Source of the DNA: Methylobacterium tardum
GTDB taxonomy: Bacteria; Pseudomonadota; Alphaproteobacteria; Rhizobiales; Beijerinckiaceae
DNA length: 64,000 nucleotides
Direction: 5' to 3'
Assembly (NCBI RefSeq): GCF_023546765.1
Contig: NZ_CP097484.1
Coordinates: 6,506,001 to 6,570,000, forward strand
The translations under genes and the position numbers were made by a program. The notes under the pieces are model-generated. The model had not been told where the DNA came from. It ran no database searches and saw nothing but the letters and a program-made list of their open reading frames with translations. This document shows, in pieces, positions 7,942 to 17,251 of the stretch. Positions within the stretch are counted from its first letter, which is position 1; each line of letters begins with the position of its first letter.

Positions 7942-8847
7942 ATGCGCCATGCCGTCTACGGCCTGCCGCCGGTGGACCTCGCCGAGGTCCCCGGCGATGC
8001 CGTCCAGCTTTCCCCGTTGATCCCCGGCGCCGCCCGGCTGGAGGATCTGCCCGAGAACAGCCTCGACACGGCGACCGTGCTGGCGCCACCCGGAACGGTC
8101 GAGCGCCGCTACGTGCTGGCCCAATTGCTGCGGGCCCTGGGCCCCGGCGGCCGCATGGTCGCCCTGGCCCCGAAGGACCGGGGCGGCACGCGCCTCGCCA
8201 AGGAACTGACGACGTTCGGCTGCGCCGCCGCCGACCAGCCGCGCCGGCATCACCGGATCTGCACGGCCGAGCGCCCGCAGGTTCCGGCCGGCCTCGCGGA
8301 GGCGATCGACGAGGGCAGTCCGCGCCACGTCGACAATCTCGCCCTGTGCACGCAGCCCGGGATCTTCTCCTGGGACCGGCTCGATGCCGGCACGGCGCTG
8401 CTCCTGGCGAACCTGCCGAGCCTGAAGGGCCGCGGCGCCGATTTCGGCTGCGGTCTCGGGATCCTGTCCCGGGCGCTGCTCGGATCCGACGCGGTGACCG
8501 CTCTGACGCTGGTGGAGATCGATCGCCGGGCCGTCGAGATGGCGCGCCGCAACGTCGCCGACCCGCGGGCCACGATCCACTGGGCGGATATCCGCACCCC
8601 CGGCGTGGTGCCGGACGGTCTCGATTTCGTCGTGACCAACCCGCCGTTCCACGAGGGCGGAGCCGAGGACCCGTCACTCGGCCGGGCCTTCATTGCCCGG
8701 GCCGCCGAGGTGCTGCGGCCGGGCGGCGCGTTCTGGCTCGTGGCCAACGCGCACCTGCCCTACGAGGCGACCCTGCGCGAGTCGTTCCGGGCCGTCACCG
8801 TCGCCGTGCAGGCGAATGGCTTCCGGGTCTACGAGGCCCGCCGGTGA
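7942..8847 (+). CDS. Class I SAM-dependent methyltransferase, RsmC-like
   Basis: Probable 16S rRNA guanine-N2 methyltransferase of the RsmC/RlmG group. The 301-residue protein has a degenerate N-terminal Rossmann-like half followed by a functional methyltransferase domain. The latter has GADFGCGLGILSRALL (SAM motif I, residues ~165-180), LVEIDRRAVEMARRN (motif II) and VVTNPPFHEGG, the NPPFH catalytic signature of RsmC. Start chosen at ATG 7942 (MRHAVYGLPP); ATG 7861 is possible but adds a Ser/Gly-rich leader. The stop overlaps the GTG start of the pseudouridine synthase, so two rRNA modification genes are coupled. Confidence 0.85.
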   Translation: MRHAVYGLPPVDLAEVPGDAVQLSPLIPGAARLEDLPENSLDTATVLAPPGTVERRYVLAQLLRALGPGGRMVALAPKDRGGTRLAKELTTFGCAAADQPRRHHRICTAERPQVPAGLAEAIDEGSPRHVDNLALCTQPGIFSWDRLDAGTALLLANLPSLKGRGADFGCGLGILSRALLGSDAVTALTLVEIDRRAVEMARRNVADPRATIHWADIRTPGVVPDGLDFVVTNPPFHEGGAEDPSLGRAFIARAAEVLRPGGAFWLVANAHLPYEATLRESFRAVTVAVQANGFRVYEARR

Positions 8848-9584
8848 GCGCGGCGAAATCCGTCCGGCTCGACAAGCTCCTCGCCAATCTCGGCTACGGC
8901 TCGCGGCGCGAGATCCAGGGCCTCGCCCGCGCCGGCGCGATCCGTCTGGACGGCGTCGAGCTGGAGGATGCCGGCGATCGCATCGCCCTCGATCCGGACC
9001 TGCCGGATCGCCTGACGATCGACGGCGCGCCCCTCGATCCTTTGCCGGGCCTGTGCCTGATGCTGCACAAGCCGCTGGGCGTCACCTGCTCGCACAAGGA
9101 GGCCGGTCCGCTGGTCTACGGGCTTCTGCCCGAGCGCTGGCGCCGCCGCGACCCGCCGCTCTCCACCGTCGGCCGGCTCGACAAGGAGACGTCGGGGCTG
9201 CTGCTGCTCACCGACGACGGGGCGCTGCTGCACCGGATCATCAGCCCGAAGGCCAGCGTGGCGAAGCGTTACCGCGTCACCCTGGACCGGCCGTTGACCG
9301 GGCGGGAGGCGGAGATCTTCGCCGCGGGGACGCTGATGCTGGAGGGCGAGGAGCGCCCGCTGCTGCCGGTGCGGCTCGACGTCGAGGATGCCACACGCTG
9401 CGCCGTGACGCTGACGGAAGGCCGCTACCATCAGGTCCGCCGAATGTTCGCCGCGGTCGGGAACCACGTCGCGGCGCTGCACCGGGATCGGGTCGGAGGG
9501 CTCGATCTGCCGGAGGATCTGGCGGCTGGGGCCTATCGCGTCATGAGCCAGGAGGCCGTCGCGCGCGTGTTCGCCGCATGCTGA
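8844..9584 (+). CDS. 16S rRNA pseudouridine synthase, RsuA family
   Basis: Isomerises a uridine in small-subunit rRNA (RsuA modifies U516). The 246-residue protein starts with an S4 RNA-binding domain (VRLDKLLANLGYGSRREIQG). The catalytic domain shows GRLDKETSGLLLLTDDG, with the catalytic Asp, and later EGRYHQVRRMFAAVGNHV, both diagnostic of the RsuA/RluB/E/F family. GTG 8844 overlaps the upstream stop. The last 52 bases overlap the 3' end of the convergent patatin-like gene. RsuA is favoured over RluB by the short C-terminus, but I leave the symbol open. Confidence 0.87.
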   Translation: MSAAKSVRLDKLLANLGYGSRREIQGLARAGAIRLDGVELEDAGDRIALDPDLPDRLTIDGAPLDPLPGLCLMLHKPLGVTCSHKEAGPLVYGLLPERWRRRDPPLSTVGRLDKETSGLLLLTDDGALLHRIISPKASVAKRYRVTLDRPLTGREAEIFAAGTLMLEGEERPLLPVRLDVEDATRCAVTLTEGRYHQVRRMFAAVGNHVAALHRDRVGGLDLPEDLAAGAYRVMSQEAVARVFAAC

Positions 9585-12500
9585 CGGCCTGGGTCTACGG
9601 GCTGGCCGGGGGCAGCCCGATCCCGCTGTGCCTTCCGCGCTAGACGCTGAAGTCCGTCGAACAGGTGCTCCAGCCCGTTCGCGGATGGCGCTGGGTCTGC
9701 GCCTTCGCCGGGTGGGGCGTTCGACAGATCGATGAGGCAATCCATCAGGTACTCGCCCAGCCGCCGATAGCTCTCGAAATCACTCTCAGTGAAGAATTGG
9801 TTCAGGGTGCTCTCGTGCGGGAAGCTCGTTTTGCGCTTCTGCATCGCCAGCAGTTCCACCGGCGCATCCGGCGGCAGCCACGCCTTCAGGTAGATCAAGC
9901 GGCCCGTCTGCGGCGGTTCATCCTCCGTCGTCTTCCGATAGAGAATCTCCGCAAAGGCCCCCTGGGCCTCCAGCTTGGCGTCGCCGACACGGATCGGCGG
10001 GAGGAAGGTGATCTCCGCGCCGAGGTCGATACGCGCGTACTCGATGGTCCGGGTGAGATCCTCGTAGGCGTAATGCTGGTCCTGCCCGGCATCGATGGCG
10101 AGGATCATGCCGCAGCGTCGGCGCAGCATCTCGTAGATACCGAGATTGTCGAAGTGGCCGCCGTCCGAGAGGTAGACGTACGGACGCTTCAGGCTTGCTT
10201 GACCCAGCAGGTCGTAGAGCAGGACCCCGACGGCGTTGCGTGGGCCGGCGCGGCCGAGCTGCTTCGGGTCGTCCACGACCGCCGGGTTCGGAAGCCACGC
10301 CCCCAGCCGGACATTGAACAGCGTCATCACGCTCGCGATCAGGGGCGCCGAGTGATAGCCCATATTGGGGCTCGCGGCGGCGCCGGAGATCGTGATCGCT
10401 GTACCGAGGCTGATGCCTTTGCGCTCATCGAGCAGGCCGGTCTGCTTCTCGTCGCCGGCATACGAGTCGCTGCGCACATAGGCGCCCTTCGGGTCCGCCA
10501 TGTTCTCTTTCAGATCGAGCGCCGCGGAGCCGCAGCGCAGCGGCGTGATCGTGAACGACACCGCCTTGCGCTCGGCCCGCGCCGGATCCTCACCGACCGT
10601 GCTGTTGAGGGCGACGTTGATGACCGGAAACAGGCGATTACCGCCCGACGGCCGGTCGAAGGCGTCCGCCACGCGCAGGTTGTCGGCCGGATCGAAGCCC
10701 GTGAAACTGTCCGGATGCCGGCTCTCGGGCTTGCGGGCCGCGCCCAGGAAGGCGCGCGTCAGGCGGTTGCGGTAGACCGCGTGCATCGAGAAGCGATTGA
10801 GGTTGATCGCGAGGCCGAGGCCCCAGGCGAGTCCGGCGCAGGCCGCGGCGACGGTAAAGGAGAGGACGGAGATCCCGAATATTCCGGGCTCGGCCGGGGC
10901 GGCGATCCGGGCTGCGGTCGCTCCGATCAGGATCGCCATGCCGTGGCCGATCAGCGCGAACAGGGTGGCTCCGAACACGATGACGGCGACGTTGGCGATC
11001 GCGGCGAGCGGCAGTTGAAGCGCGGGCGCGGGGCTGCCGACGGTGCGCGGCGTGAAGACCGTCGCGGCGCTTCGCCCGATCCAGGCCACGAGGCCCCCCG
11101 AAGCCAGACCGCCGCCTGCCAGCGTCTTGAAGGCGCCGCCACTGAGCAGCGCGAGCCCGGCGCCGCCGACCACCACGACGGCGCCGCCCGCGGTGCCGGC
11201 CAGGATGACGAGGAGTTTGGCGCCGCTCATGCGGGCAAGCCATTCTCGATCGAGGTCGCCGCGGATCCGCTTATGGCGCAACGCGACGAACACCGTCGTT
11301 CGCAGTGTCTCCGCCACACCGACCCAGAGCGGGCCCGCAATGGCGAGCCAGAACAGGCCACCGTCCCGCGCGAGGGCGATGCCCGCCCAAAGGAACGCGC
11401 AGGACAGTGCGGAGCCGGCCAGCCAAGGAAGGAAGCCTTGCGCGAGCACGGCGAGATGCTTTTTGCGCGGGTCGATGGGTCTCCCGCTCCGCATAATCGG
11501 CTCGTAGCGCCGTCGCGCGATAAGGAGATACGCAATGAGGTAGGCCAGGACGCACGCACCGGCACTCGAGACCGGTAGCCGCCACAGATCGGCGACGGAG
11601 GGGTAGCCGGGGCGCGTGGGCCGTACGCAGGCCGTTGCCGAGACCGCCGCGCCGCAGGATCGGCCATCCGCCGCAAGCGACGAGTCCCTGGCGGCGATCC
11701 GCAGGGCTTCGCGCACAACCGCGGTCAGCGGCGCCTGGCCGTCTGCCCGCGGGCACGCCGCCGGCGTGCTGGCGGGGCATGCCCCGTCGGGCCACGTGCC
11801 GAACACGGTCTGCGCGTGCCGGATCTGTGCAGGTGGCAGGACGGTGTCGGCGACCATCAGCGGGACCAGCACGCACCAGGCCAGCATCGGCACGACGACC
11901 ACGGCCAGAATTTTCTGCCACGGTATTCCGTAAGGGCCCTGTCTCGGGGGGCTCGCCTCCGGGTCGGGATGATAGTGGCTGGGCAGGTAGAGGATCGAAG
12001 CCGCCGCGCCTGAGATCAGACCGAGGAAGGCGACCAGCGCGACCAGCATCTTGATCGGACTATCCACCGGGACCCCGACCATGGCCGCCGTCAGGGCGAA
12101 ATGCCCGAGGGGCAGGCTCGCCACCGCGCTGAAGATCGGCAGGAAGATGAGCCAGTTGACCAGCGTATTGCGGATCCACAGCAGGATACCCGCCAGGGTA
12201 TCGAGGGACAGTAGGCCCGCCTGCGGCGCCAGGAAGCGCGTATAGCGGCGCAGCTGCCGGACCGGTGCCGCCTCGCCTTCGTGAGCGCGTCTGCCGATCG
12301 TCCGCGTGATCGCCGGGATGACCCGCTGCGCCTTGTCCTGATCGGCGATGAACCGCGTCAGCCAGGATCCGATATATCCGCCACCCGAGACGGTGGAGAG
12401 ATAATGGACGTTCTGGAGCAGCGCGTGCTTCCGATCCGCCAACGATCGCAGGACGCCCAGACACAGAGCGGCGCTGCGCACGCCACCGCCCGATAGGCAG

Positions 12501-12628
12501 AGGGCCGCTGGCCGGGTGTCTCCGTCGAGGCCGAGCGCTTGCTGTTCTTCGGCAAAGGCTGTCTTCCAGTCGACGCGCAGCTCGGGTGGTTTCTCCTCCG
12601 ATGCCCCCGCAGGATTGACCGACGCCAT
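9533..12628 (-). CDS. Large membrane-embedded patatin-like phospholipase
   Basis: Predicted lipid acyl hydrolase of 1031 residues. Near the N-terminus it has the patatin oxyanion motif CLSGGGVRSAALCLGVLRSL. HYLSTVSGGGYIGSWL follows, with the G-x-S-x-G-like nucleophile elbow (here STVSGGG). Towards the C-terminus lies YLSDGGHFDNLGIYEML, supplying the catalytic Asp in DGG. Between these halves are at least eight hydrophobic segments, such as WLIFLPIFSAVASLPL, ILAVVVVPMLAWCVLVPL and AVAAACAGLAWGLGLAINL-like stretches, so the catalytic domain is interrupted by a long membrane region. Start ATG 12626-12628 has GGAGA 8 bases upstream; a TTG 21 bases earlier is less likely. It is a single gene, apparently accessory, inserted between core genes. 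Confidence 0.85.
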   Translation of the reverse strand: MASVNPAGASEEKPPELRVDWKTAFAEEQQALGLDGDTRPAALCLSGGGVRSAALCLGVLRSLADRKHALLQNVHYLSTVSGGGYIGSWLTRFIADQDKAQRVIPAITRTIGRRAHEGEAAPVRQLRRYTRFLAPQAGLLSLDTLAGILLWIRNTLVNWLIFLPIFSAVASLPLGHFALTAAMVGVPVDSPIKMLVALVAFLGLISGAAASILYLPSHYHPDPEASPPRQGPYGIPWQKILAVVVVPMLAWCVLVPLMVADTVLPPAQIRHAQTVFGTWPDGACPASTPAACPRADGQAPLTAVVREALRIAARDSSLAADGRSCGAAVSATACVRPTRPGYPSVADLWRLPVSSAGACVLAYLIAYLLIARRRYEPIMRSGRPIDPRKKHLAVLAQGFLPWLAGSALSCAFLWAGIALARDGGLFWLAIAGPLWVGVAETLRTTVFVALRHKRIRGDLDREWLARMSGAKLLVILAGTAGGAVVVVGGAGLALLSGGAFKTLAGGGLASGGLVAWIGRSAATVFTPRTVGSPAPALQLPLAAIANVAVIVFGATLFALIGHGMAILIGATAARIAAPAEPGIFGISVLSFTVAAACAGLAWGLGLAINLNRFSMHAVYRNRLTRAFLGAARKPESRHPDSFTGFDPADNLRVADAFDRPSGGNRLFPVINVALNSTVGEDPARAERKAVSFTITPLRCGSAALDLKENMADPKGAYVRSDSYAGDEKQTGLLDERKGISLGTAITISGAAASPNMGYHSAPLIASVMTLFNVRLGAWLPNPAVVDDPKQLGRAGPRNAVGVLLYDLLGQASLKRPYVYLSDGGHFDNLGIYEMLRRRCGMILAIDAGQDQHYAYEDLTRTIEYARIDLGAEITFLPPIRVGDAKLEAQGAFAEILYRKTTEDEPPQTGRLIYLKAWLPPDAPVELLAMQKRKTSFPHESTLNQFFTESDFESYRRLGEYLMDCLIDLSNAPPGEGADPAPSANGLEHLFDGLQRLARKAQRDRAAPGQPVDPGRQHAANTRATASWLMTR

Positions 12629-13087
12629 CGTTGACGATCTCCCCGACAAGCCGCGGACCAGCGGCGCGCATGGTTCGGCGCACCGCGTCGGCTCATCGAG
12701 CGACGGGCGGCGTGTCGAAATTCAATCTATTGATTTCAAATTGTTCGTATTCGAGTCCGATCGGCAAATTGTATTCTACGAATACAATCTAGATCAGAAA
12801 TAATTGCTGGCGCAAGGCGATTTTCGGACGCCGATTGGCGTGGTGCCGCAGGACGGCAACGCTCGATCGAACGGGCGTGGAGATCCTTTCGAGATGGAAT
12901 CCGCGGCTGCTCGCGCCGGCCGGATCGCACCTGACGGACTTGCTGCGGGGCGCACACTCTGCTAAGCGCCCGTCTATCCCACACGCGGAGCCGGCCTCAT
13001 GCCTGAATGAGGCGTTTCCGGTGGTCGTCCGAGCATTCGGGCGGCCGCATCCCTCCGCGGCGGATTTAACCGGAGAGCACAAAAGAC
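12629..13087. promoter_or_regulatory. Divergent control region with AT-rich island and palindrome
   Basis: 459 bases between the patatin-like gene and rpsB. Bases ~12715-12810 are strikingly AT-rich for this genome and contain ATTGTATTC (12768-12776) and its exact reverse complement GAATACAAT (12780-12788) around TAC. A related half-site, TTGTTCGTATTC, lies about 28 bases to the left. This looks like an operator in a promoter serving one or both divergent genes. The remainder, up to rpsB, is GC-rich leader without an ORF that I would call. Confidence 0.5.
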
Positions 13088-14155
13088 ATGGCCGTCGATT
13101 TCTCTATGCGTCAGCTCCTCGAGGCGGGCGCCCATTTCGGTCACCAGGCCCACCGCTGGAACCCGAAGATGCAGCCGTACATCTTCGGCACCCGCAACAA
13201 CATCCACATCATCGACCTCGCCCAGACCGTGCCGGCGATGCACCAGGCGCTGCAGGCGGTGAGCGACACCGTCGCCAAGGGCGGCCGCGTGCTGTTCGTC
13301 GGCACGAAGCGCCAGGCGGCCGACACGATCGCCGAGGCGGCCAAGCGTTCGGCCCAGTACTACGTCAACTCCCGCTGGCTGGGCGGCATGCTCACCAATT
13401 GGAAGACCATCTCGGGCTCGATCTCGCGCCTGCGCAAGGTCACCGAGACGCTGGAGACCGGCGGCCCGGGCCTGACCAAGAAGGAGCGCCTGATGCTCTC
13501 CCGTGAGAAGGAGAAGCTCGAGAAGGCGCTCGGCGGCATCAAGGACATGGGCGGCGTGCCGGACCTGCTGTTCGTGATCGACACCAACAAGGAGCAGCTG
13601 GCGATCAAGGAGGCGAACCGCCTCGGCATCCCGGTGGCCGCCATCGTCGACACCAACTGCAACCCGGACGGCATTACCCACATCGTCCCGGCCAACGACG
13701 ACGCCGGCCGCGCGATCGCGCTGTACTGCGACCTGATCGCCAAGGCCGCCATCGACGGCATCTCGCGCGCCCAGGGCTCGTCGGGCATGGATCTCGGCGC
13801 CTCCGAGGAGCCGATGGCCGAGGAGCTGCCGGCCAACGACGACGCGGCCGTCTCGGTCGAGTCCGACGCCCTCGACCCGGCGGACGTGGCGATGCTCGCC
13901 GAGTCGACCGAGCATTTCGAGCTGCTCGCCGCCCCGCGCGGCGCGCCGGACGACCTGACCAAGCTCAACGGCGCCGGTCCGCAGATCGTGCAGAAGCTGA
14001 ACGACGCCGGCATCTACCATTACTGGCAGCTCGCCGCGATGACCCCCGAGGACGTCGCCAAGGTCGATGCCGACTTGAAGCTCAACGGCCGCATCGACCG
14101 CGATTCGTGGGTCTCGCAGGCCCGTGGCTTCGTCGAGGCCGCCGCCGCGGCCTGA
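13088..14155 (+). CDS. rpsB: 30S ribosomal protein S2 with C-terminal extension
   Basis: S2 binds at the head-body junction of the 30S subunit. The core begins [20 protein letters not shown] and contains [33 protein letters not shown] and [17 protein letters not shown], all S2 signatures. The core ends near residue 235. The remaining ~120 residues comprise an acidic linker and a helix-hairpin-helix-like module ([20 protein letters not shown], then [18 protein letters not shown]). At 355 residues it is well above the usual 240-260. Such tails are known in some Methylobacterium-type S2 proteins; their role is unclear. First gene of the long envelope cluster. Confidence 0.95.
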   Translation: MAVDFSMRQLLEAGAHFGHQAHRWNPKMQPYIFGTRNNIHIIDLAQTVPAMHQALQAVSDTVAKGGRVLFVGTKRQAADTIAEAAKRSAQYYVNSRWLGGMLTNWKTISGSISRLRKVTETLETGGPGLTKKERLMLSREKEKLEKALGGIKDMGGVPDLLFVIDTNKEQLAIKEANRLGIPVAAIVDTNCNPDGITHIVPANDDAGRAIALYCDLIAKAAIDGISRAQGSSGMDLGASEEPMAEELPANDDAAVSVESDALDPADVAMLAESTEHFELLAAPRGAPDDLTKLNGAGPQIVQKLNDAGIYHYWQLAAMTPEDVAKVDADLKLNGRIDRDSWVSQARGFVEAAAAA

Positions 14156-14273
14156 TCTATCGGGACTCCGCGACGGCCCCGTCATCGGGACGTCGCGGTT
14201 CCAGGCATACCGGGCCCGGCCGCTCACCCGCGCGCCGGGCCTCTCTCATCCAGACCACACGAAAGGGATCGCC

Positions 14274-15200
14274 ATGGCCAACATCACCGCCGCGATGGTG
14301 AAGGAGCTCCGGGAGAAGACCGGCGCCGGCATGATGGACTGCAAGGGCGCGCTCAACGAGACGCAGGGCGACATCGAAGCCGCCGTCGATTGGCTGCGCA
14401 AGAAGGGTCTCGCCAAGGCCGCCAAGAAGGCCGGCCGCGTCGCCGCCGAGGGCCTGGTCGCCGTCGAATCCGCCGGCCATCACGCCGCGGTGGTCGAGGT
14501 GAACTCCGAGACCGACTTCGTCGCCCGCAACGATGCCTTCCAGGCCTTTGCCCGTGAGGCCGCCAAGATCGCCCTGAACACCGACGGCACGCTGGAGGGC
14601 CTCCAGGCCGCCCACTTCCCGGGCGCCACCGAGACCGTCTCCGAGAAGCTGCAGGCCCTGATCGCCACGATCGGCGAGAACATGAACCTGCGCCGGGTCA
14701 CCAAGCTCGAGGTCAAGAAGGGCGTCATCGCCTCCTACGTGCACAACCAGATCTCCGAGGGTCTCGGCAAGATCGGCGTGCTCGTGGCGCTGGAATCCGA
14801 GGGCGACGTCGACGCGCTGTCGGCGCTCGGCCGTCAGATCGCCATGCACGTCGCCGCCACGAATCCGGTGGCTCTCGACGCCTCGGGCGTCGACGCCGCC
14901 ACGGTGGAGCGCGAGTCGAACATCCTGCGCGAGAAGAACGCCGGCAAGCCGGACCACGTCCTCGCCAAGATCATCGAGAGCGGCCTGAAGAGCTACTACA
15001 AGGAGGTCACCCTCCTGGATCAGCCCTTCGTGCACGACGGCTCGAAGACGGTAAGCCAGGTCCTCAAGGAGGCCGGCTCCAAGGTCGGTGGCCCTGTGAC
15101 CCTGACGGGCTTCGTCCGCTACGCGCTGGGCGAGGGCATCGAGAAGGAAGAGGGTCCGGACTTCGCCACCGAAGTCGCCCAGCAGGCCGGCCGCGCCTGA
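14274..15200 (+). CDS. tsf: Elongation factor Ts
   Basis: Guanine-nucleotide exchange factor for EF-Tu. The 308-residue protein opens [20 protein letters not shown], then [20 protein letters not shown] and [18 protein letters not shown], the classic EF-Ts N-terminal and core signatures. The ATG at 14274 has AAAGGGA 6 bases upstream; the in-frame leader from 14124 is not conserved. It is 118 bases after rpsB and followed by a clear terminator hairpin. Confidence 0.97.
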   Translation: MANITAAMVKELREKTGAGMMDCKGALNETQGDIEAAVDWLRKKGLAKAAKKAGRVAAEGLVAVESAGHHAAVVEVNSETDFVARNDAFQAFAREAAKIALNTDGTLEGLQAAHFPGATETVSEKLQALIATIGENMNLRRVTKLEVKKGVIASYVHNQISEGLGKIGVLVALESEGDVDALSALGRQIAMHVAATNPVALDASGVDAATVERESNILREKNAGKPDHVLAKIIESGLKSYYKEVTLLDQPFVHDGSKTVSQVLKEAGSKVGGPVTLTGFVRYALGEGIEKEEGPDFATEVAQQAGRA

Positions 15201-15223
15201 TCGCACCGGCCTCGTGTGATGTG

Positions 15224-15262
15224 AGCCCCGTCCGGCGCGAGCCGGGCGGGGCTTCGTGTTTT
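15224..15262 (+). terminator. Intrinsic terminator after tsf
   Basis: AGCCCCGTCCGG (15224-15235), a six-base loop, then CCGGGCGGGGCT (15242-15253) form a 12-bp stem with one G-U pair. TTCGTGTTTT follows. It lies 24 bases after the tsf stop. A standard rho-independent terminator, ending the rpsB-tsf transcript before pyrH. Confidence 0.85.
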
Positions 15263-15340
15263 CGCAGGCCGGTTTGTGTTCCACGCCGGATCGTGTTGCG
15301 GCGCACACGCCATTCTGCCGCGCTGCGCTACGTTCTGCGC

Positions 15341-15439
15341 ATGGCTTTGAAACCCTTCTCCTACCTCATGATCGGCGTGTTCGCGTCCGGTCTCGCAATG
15401 ACCGTCCTCGGCGCCGTCGGCGTTCTGGCCGGTAGCTGA
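15341..15439 (+). CDS. Possible 32-residue membrane microprotein
   Basis: Short ORF starting MALKPFSYLMIGVFASGL and continuing through a hydrophobic stretch AMTVLGAVGVLAGS to its stop. It could form a single transmembrane helix. It sits in the gap between the tsf terminator and pyrH. I recognise no family and see no strong ribosome site, so this may be chance. Confidence 0.3.
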   Translation: MALKPFSYLMIGVFASGLAMTVLGAVGVLAGS

Positions 15440-15635
15440 AACCGGGCGCCGGCCTGCCCTCGATCAGGCCGGCGCCTCGCCCGCGCACGAAGGGACCGTA
15501 AGACATCCGTTCGTGCGTGGGTCCCAATTCGATTGGGACGACTCACCGGATCCGCCGCAACCCCTCGACGCGGCTCCCGCGCCTGACGTAGAAGCCTCCC
15601 GGCTTGCGCGATACGGGATGGAGCCGGGAGACCCG

Positions 15636-16358
15636 ATGCCGGATACGACGCCGTTTCGCCGGATCTTGCTGAAGCTGTCGGGCGAGGCTCTGGCCGCCCC
15701 GGACGGCTATTGGCTCCATCCCCCGACCCTGGCGGGGTTGGCTGAGGACATCGCCCGCACGATCGAGGCGGGCGCCGAGATCGCCATCGTTGTCGGCGGC
15801 GGCAACATGATCCGCGGGGCCCGGATCTCGGCGGCCGGCTGGATCGACCGGGCGACCGGCGACTCGCTCGGCATGATGGCCACCGTCATGAACTCTCTGG
15901 CCATCGAGACCGCGCTGAACGCCGCGGGTGTCCAGGCCCGCACCATGTCGGCGGTCTCCATGCCGACCATCTGCGAGACCTACGCCCGTCAGCCAGCTCT
16001 GCATCACCTCGACAAGGGGCAGGTGGTCGTTCTCGCCGGCGGCACCGGCAACCCGTTCTTCACCACCGACACCGCCGCCGTCCTGCGCGCCGCCGAGCTT
16101 CGCTGCGACGCCGTGCTCAAGGCGACGCAGGTCGACGGGGTCTACTCGGCCGATCCCAAGACGGACCCGAGCGCGACCCGCTACGACCGCATTACCCACG
16201 ACGAAGCGATCGCCCGCGATCTGAAGGTGATGGACACCGCCGCCTTCGCGCTCGCCCGCGAGAGCAAGCTGTCGATACTGGTCGGCTCGCTGCACCCGCC
16301 GAGTTCGATCGCCGCGATTCTGTCGGGTGAAGCGCCTTCCACCCTCGTGGCGCCCTGA
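15636..16358 (+). CDS. pyrH: Uridylate kinase
   Basis: Phosphorylates UMP to UDP with ATP; hexameric bacterial UMP kinase. The 240-residue protein starts [19 protein letters not shown]. It has the P-loop-like [17 protein letters not shown], the UMP-binding [19 protein letters not shown], and [19 protein letters not shown]. The ATG at 15636 has GGGAG 5 bases upstream; upstream in-frame starts at 15513 and 15618 add unconserved Pro-rich sequence. Followed by frr after 310 bases. Confidence 0.96.
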   Translation: MPDTTPFRRILLKLSGEALAAPDGYWLHPPTLAGLAEDIARTIEAGAEIAIVVGGGNMIRGARISAAGWIDRATGDSLGMMATVMNSLAIETALNAAGVQARTMSAVSMPTICETYARQPALHHLDKGQVVVLAGGTGNPFFTTDTAAVLRAAELRCDAVLKATQVDGVYSADPKTDPSATRYDRITHDEAIARDLKVMDTAAFALARESKLSILVGSLHPPSSIAAILSGEAPSTLVAP

Positions 16359-16668
16359 CGGAGCCGTCTGTCCGACGGCGTTCCGGTGCCGGCAGCCGAC
16401 ACCGTCATACCGGGGCCGCACGCCGGCGCCCGGGATCCGGCCCGCCGGCAGGCCAGAGCAAGGCACCGTCCGGGGTTCTGGTTTCCGGGCTCGCCGTCGG
16501 GGCCCCGGACTGACGGCGGACGTTGCGCCTGCCCGTTCCACCGGCCCTGACGGGCTTGGGCGTCATCCGACCGGAAGACGGTTTGCGGCCCTGAAAAATT
16601 CGTCCATTGAGGCCGCGACTGCCCGCGCCGGGCTAGAAGACCACGTCAGACGTCTCGGGACGACCCTC
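16359..16668. other. Intergenic region pyrH / frr
   Basis: 310 bases with no convincing gene. A small hairpin (GCCGTC 16363-16368 with GACGGC ~16374-16379) follows the pyrH stop. Nothing else stands out; frr may have its own promoter here. Confidence 0.35.
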
Positions 16669-17232
16669 ATGGCCACACCGGAATTCGATCTCAACGACAT
16701 CAAGCGCCGCATGCAGGGCGCTGTGTCTTCTCTCTCGAAGGATCTCGGCTCGCTGCGCACCGGGCGCGCCACGCCCTCGCTCCTCGACCCGATCCAGGTC
16801 GACGCCTACGGCTCGATGATGCCGATGGCCCAGGTCGCCACCGTCAGCGTGCCGGAGCCCCGGCTCCTGTCGATCTCGGTCTGGGACCGCAGCATGGTCA
16901 CGGCCGTCGAGAAGGCGATCCGCGAATCCGACCTCGGCCTCAACCCGCAGACCGAGGGGCAGACCATCCGGCTCCGCATCCCCGAGATGAACGAGCAGCG
17001 CCGCAAGGAGATGGTCAAGGTCGCCCACAAGTACACCGAGGAGGCCCGCGTCGCCGTGCGCCACGTGCGCCGGGACGGCCTCGACCACCTCAAGAAGCTC
17101 CTGAAGGACAGCGCCATCTCGGAGGATGACGAGAAGCGTCAGGCCACCGACGTTCAGAAGGCGACCGACCAGTACATCGCCGAGATCGACGGCGTGCTGG
17201 CCTCCAAGGAGAAGGAGATCATGCAGGTCTGA
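16669..17232 (+). CDS. frr: Ribosome recycling factor
   Basis: Splits post-termination ribosomes together with EF-G. The 187-residue protein starts [19 protein letters not shown]. It shows [40 protein letters not shown] and [19 protein letters not shown], the three best-conserved RRF blocks. Length matches the family (185). cdsA begins 19 bases later; uppS, which commonly intervenes, is not present. Confidence 0.96.
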   Translation: MATPEFDLNDIKRRMQGAVSSLSKDLGSLRTGRATPSLLDPIQVDAYGSMMPMAQVATVSVPEPRLLSISVWDRSMVTAVEKAIRESDLGLNPQTEGQTIRLRIPEMNEQRRKEMVKVAHKYTEEARVAVRHVRRDGLDHLKKLLKDSAISEDDEKRQATDVQKATDQYIAEIDGVLASKEKEIMQV

Positions 17233-17251
17233 GGCGAAGGACGGGACGCGC

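Noticed and set aside
9665..11578. 637-residue plus-strand reading frame
   Set aside because: It is antisense to the patatin-like gene. Composition is His/Arg/Asp-rich with no recognisable fold, typical of a shadow frame.
12974..14227. 417-residue minus-strand reading frame
   Set aside because: It is antisense to rpsB, whose identity is certain, and shows only low-complexity Val/Asp/Gly sequence.
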